Positions 5,581 to 7,867 of a DNA stretch of 7,867 nt are shown piece after piece. The stretch spans positions 1 to 7,867 of the forward strand of contig CAYROY010000143.1 of NCBI GenBank assembly GCA_964426155.1, given 5' to 3'. Numbering within the stretch: position 1 is the stretch's first letter; each line of letters opens with the position of its first letter. Made by a program: the position numbers and the translations under genes. The stretch is from M55B120 sp964426155 (lineage in GTDB: Bacteria > Actinomycetota > Humimicrobiia > Humimicrobiales > Humimicrobiaceae). The notes under the pieces were generated by a model. That model was not told the origin of the DNA, ran no database searches, and was given only the letters and a program-made list of their open reading frames with translations.

Positions 5581-6735
5581 TCAGTTAAAACCTATTTCCT
5601 CCTGACAGCGTATCTCTCCGTCTATGTCTATAACAGTGTAGAGCCAGCCTTCTTTTCCCATATCAACCCTTACGTAATGATAGAAGCCCCCTTCCTCTTC
5701 AGGAACGAAGGGGTATTCGCCGCTGAGGGCGGTTATAATATAATGGGTGCCACCGCGGACTTCTTTATGGTATATGTGCTCGTGACCGCTAAATACTGCA
5801 TCAACCCTGTTTTGCTCGAAGATGTCCCTTACATGGTTCTGGTTTTCTATATCTGAAAATGCCAGATGCTTTGAACTGTCTGTAGAAGGGTTTAGAAATG
5901 AATATGGCGGGGGATGGATAAAGACGAATACAGCTTCGCTTTTAAGACCTGAAAGAAGATCCTCCAGCCATTCAAGCTGGTCTGACCTGATTTCTCCCCA
6001 GTATCCATCCTCGTAGGCATTAAGAATAATAAAGTAGACGTTATTGTACTCAAAATAATAATATAGATTTTCTATGGGGTGCCCGTCTTCCAGAAGGACT
6101 GCTGCATCTTCTGTTTCCGGCAGGTGAATCTCTATGCTGCTTTCCAGCACCCTGCGGAGTGTATTTTTAAGTATCATTTCCGGGAAGCACTTTCTTGTGG
6201 CCTCATTGGTAAGGTCGTGGTTTCCCGGGACAACAAAATTTATGACCGGAAGTATACCGGTAGCCTCAAGGTAATCGGAGAACTGCCTTATGGTTATATC
6301 GGTATCTGCAGAGCCCCCGTTTATGATATCACCCACCGTTATATGGAAAGCAGTATTTTCTTTTTTTACAAGGTCAAGAAGTTTCAGATATGTATCAGGC
6401 TGGGGCAGAAAATCATCTGCGGGCCTGTTATCTCCGCAAACAGTAAAGGAAAATGATGAAATACTGTCAGATTCTTCTTCTGGGCCTATCTGATGCTCAA
6501 CGGTCTGTTCCAGGGCAGGCTGGACAGCATCTTCTTCTTTTTGGACCGGAGAACTATAATCTTCTGTTTTTTCATCAGGTGTTATTTTTCTGTCTGTCTT
6601 TTCAAGTACGGCATCAGTATGCCGGTCCTGCGATTGTTCTCCGGCGGCCGGTAAGGCAGTACAGGATGTAACTAAAATTAAATAAGAAAACAGTGTCAAT
6701 ATTATTATAAGCGGTACATTTCTTTTCATCGACAT
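5581..6735 (-). CDS. lipoprotein calcineurin-like metallophosphoesterase
   Basis: A 384-residue exported phosphoesterase. Seen: basic N-terminus, a hydrophobic stretch (8-22) and a lipobox-like VTSC with C25 as the lipidated Cys, then an acidic, Pro/Gln-containing spacer (about 30-92). The catalytic domain begins at FSFTVCGDNR (D102), followed by VGDI (D136), GNHD (171-174), FIHPPP (H274) and SGHEH (H318, H320), the standard di-metal motifs in order. The His of the first D-x-H motif is Arg here (D-N-R), as in a subgroup of the family. Inference: hydrolyses phosphomonoesters or diesters outside the membrane; the substrate is unknown. The start is uncertain between M1 and M3 (6729) since neither has a clear Shine-Dalgarno; a TAAAAT at 6766-6761 would make the leader about 20 bases. 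The gene converges on the Mth938 gene (23-base gap) and diverges from the surface protein gene. Confidence 0.9.
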   Translation of the reverse strand: MSMKRNVPLIIILTLFSYLILVTSCTALPAAGEQSQDRHTDAVLEKTDRKITPDEKTEDYSSPVQKEEDAVQPALEQTVEHQIGPEEESDSISSFSFTVCGDNRPADDFLPQPDTYLKLLDLVKKENTAFHITVGDIINGGSADTDITIRQFSDYLEATGILPVINFVVPGNHDLTNEATRKCFPEMILKNTLRRVLESSIEIHLPETEDAAVLLEDGHPIENLYYYFEYNNVYFIILNAYEDGYWGEIRSDQLEWLEDLLSGLKSEAVFVFIHPPPYSFLNPSTDSSKHLAFSDIENQNHVRDIFEQNRVDAVFSGHEHIYHKEVRGGTHYIITALSGEYPFVPEEEGGFYHYVRVDMGKEGWLYTVIDIDGEIRCQEEIGFN

Positions 6736-6851
6736 ATTTTTTAAATAAAATATTTATATTATTTTAGCATACCGCAGGGCTCTTTTTTAATCTTTATAAT
6801 TTGTTTTTATTATCAGTATAAGGTTAAATTTATGTTACCGGGTAATGCTCC

Positions 6852-6880
6852 AGGTGACAAAATTTTTAAGTTTTGCACCT
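6852..6880. promoter_or_regulatory. inverted repeat upstream of the surface protein gene
   Basis: AGGTG-A-CAAAA pairs with TTTTG-CACCT around an 8-base loop, ten base pairs with one bulged A. It covers the -35 position of the promoter at 6889-6894, so it may be an operator or activator site. Without a U-run beyond it, a terminator is less likely. A shorter repeat TTACC-G-GGTAA stands at 6835-6845. Confidence 0.45.
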
Positions 6881-6888
6881 AAATAGAG

Positions 6889-6894
6889 TATAAT
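6889..6894 (+). promoter_or_regulatory. -10 box of the surface protein gene
   Basis: Perfect TATAAT, about 32 bases before the ATG, so transcription would start near 6901. The -35 position (TTAAGT, 6866-6871) is poor, which fits a promoter needing an activator. Confidence 0.5.
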
Positions 6895-6926
6895 TGTATG
6901 TATCAATATACTAGCAGGCAGCGAGA

Positions 6927-7867
6927 ATGAAAAAAAATAAAATATATATACTGCTTGTGCTGATAACGGTAATGGTATTTTTTACCACTGCAGCATTGTG
7001 CAACATGTGTGCTGCCGAAACAGAAGAAAAGATAGGGACAGGAGAAGAGACAGAAGAAAGCCAGGAAGAGCTTCAGGAAGAAGAACAGCAGTCCCCGGAA
7101 GTATCAGAGGAGAATGAGCCTTCTGAAGAAGATGGGGAAGAAGAGGAGGAAGAAGAGGGCCAGGCCGACTATAAGGAGCCTGCAATCGAGCTTGAGGTAT
7201 ATGAGGGACCTATTTATTTTTCTTCCGATGATGTATGCTACTGGAGGGTCAGGGCAGACGTAACCGGTGTCCCCACACCTGCTGTCGAGTTTTCGAAGGA
7301 TGACAGCAATGGTGCATGGGGCTCAAGGAAGGTACAGGTAAACCTGGAGGATCCTTCTGATAGCTACACTCTTACTGCTACCGCAACAAATTCAGAGGGT
7401 GCGGCACGCGATTCCATCGTTCTCAGCTGGGAGTGTAATAGATCCCCCGGGGTATCTGATATTGTGATGATGGGGAACCATTTTGTAGGTATCGAATATG
7501 AAATAGCCGCATCTGCAACGGATCCTGACGGCGATACCCTGGAATACTCATGGTCTGTTACGGGAGGGTCCCTTGAGAACAATTCTACAAATCCGGTCAA
7601 ATGGACCATGCCTAATACTGAAGGTGATTATCAGATAAAAGTTGAAGTGGATGACGGCAGAGGAGGCAGTGATTCAAGGACAGAAATTGTTGAAGTAAGC
7701 CCCATGCTGGGACCGCCGATAGCCGCAATGGAGGTACCGATTGTAGTCATGGAAGGCGGAAGGGTCAGACAAGATGAAAATATATGGGTTGGAAATTCAT
7801 ATATGGTGGGAGATACAAGCATAAATCTTGCCATAAGGGGTTATGTGAGTTTTGATATAACAGGACT
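6927..7867 (+). CDS. secreted Ig-like/PKD-like surface protein, partial (C-terminus missing)
   Basis: The open frame has 313 complete codons and continues past the right edge. Seen: a signal peptide (MKKNK, hydrophobic 6-24, cleavage probably near CAA-ET at 28-31), then a very acidic low-complexity spacer (about 31-80) with seven Glu in a row at 71-77. An Ig-like beta-sandwich follows (about 87-168: VTGVPTPAVEFSKDD, SYTLTATATNSEGAA), then a PKD/cadherin-like domain (about 172-257: ATDPDGDTLEYSWSV, YQIKVEVDDGRGGSD) whose DPDGD loop could bind calcium. A third beta-rich domain begins at about 285 (TSINLAIRGYVSFDI). Inference: an extracellular or wall-associated protein for adhesion or for carrying another domain further on. 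Only a weak ribosome site (GCGAG) precedes the ATG; upstream frames give no better start. Cys residues C104 and C170 are suited to a disulfide. The missing C-terminus could hold an enzyme, anchor or sorting signal. Confidence 0.85.
   Translation, partial: MKKNKIYILLVLITVMVFFTTAALCNMCAAETEEKIGTGEETEESQEELQEEEQQSPEVSEENEPSEEDGEEEEEEEGQADYKEPAIELEVYEGPIYFSSDDVCYWRVRADVTGVPTPAVEFSKDDSNGAWGSRKVQVNLEDPSDSYTLTATATNSEGAARDSIVLSWECNRSPGVSDIVMMGNHFVGIEYEIAASATDPDGDTLEYSWSVTGGSLENNSTNPVKWTMPNTEGDYQIKVEVDDGRGGSDSRTEIVEVSPMLGPPIAAMEVPIVVMEGGRVRQDENIWVGNSYMVGDTSINLAIRGYVSFDITG

Noticed and set aside
6079..6671. Overlapping plus-strand open frames of 125, 67 and 72 codons
   Set aside because: All are antisense to the phosphoesterase gene, whose own frame carries the metal-binding motifs and a signal sequence.
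6982..7834. Minus-strand open frames of 67-81 codons
   Set aside because: Antisense shadows of the Ig/PKD protein; the Leu/Pro-rich one is simply the complement of the Glu-rich spacer.
1..7867. CRISPR array, tRNA, rRNA or intact insertion sequence
   Set aside because: No regularly spaced repeats, no cloverleaf or CCA-type end, no rRNA segment and no transposase-like protein were seen on either strand.

Overview
The window is a stretch of bacterial chromosome. It is AT-rich overall, uses the standard genetic code (TGA ends two genes, all visible Trp codons are TGG) and has Shine-Dalgarno sites, an ATG/TTG start mix, and sigma70-type boxes upstream of several genes. The mix of small conserved proteins (bacterial RRM protein, DUF6512-like membrane protein, Mth938-domain protein, DUF937 remnant) with a lipoprotein and a secreted multi-domain Ig/PKD protein suggests an anaerobic or environmental, possibly uncultured lineage. 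I cannot name it from sequence alone. No tRNA, rRNA, CRISPR array or intact insertion sequence was seen.

Layout, left to right. Positions 1-320 (minus) hold the N-terminal part of a SoxB-like 5'-nucleotidase-family metallophosphoesterase with clearly higher GC than what follows. Positions 321-1022 are about 700 bases of very AT-rich DNA without a convincing gene. Positions 1023-2396 (plus) encode an orphan PD-(D/E)XK nuclease-like protein starting at TTG. A 34-bp perfect palindrome (2662-2695) follows the end of a small RRM RNA-binding protein gene (2704-2973, minus). That gene is divergent from a five-helix membrane protein gene (3256-3798, plus), and the region between them holds a near-consensus promoter with an inverted repeat in it. 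A C-terminal remnant of a DUF937 protein (3884-4069, minus) is cut off just before the promoter of an aldo/keto reductase (4206-5180, plus). The reductase probably forms an operon with an Mth938-domain protein (5219-5557). Convergent to these is a lipoprotein calcineurin-like phosphoesterase (5581-6735, minus). Divergent from it, and running off the right edge, is a secreted Ig/PKD-type surface protein (6927 onward).

How the genes work together: only two groupings are supported by arrangement, the reductase plus Mth938 gene pair, and the divergent pair of exported proteins, both of which carry a long acidic spacer behind the signal sequence. The rest look like single-gene units. The most open questions are the orphan nuclease, the truncated DUF937 gene and the three inverted repeats placed on promoters.
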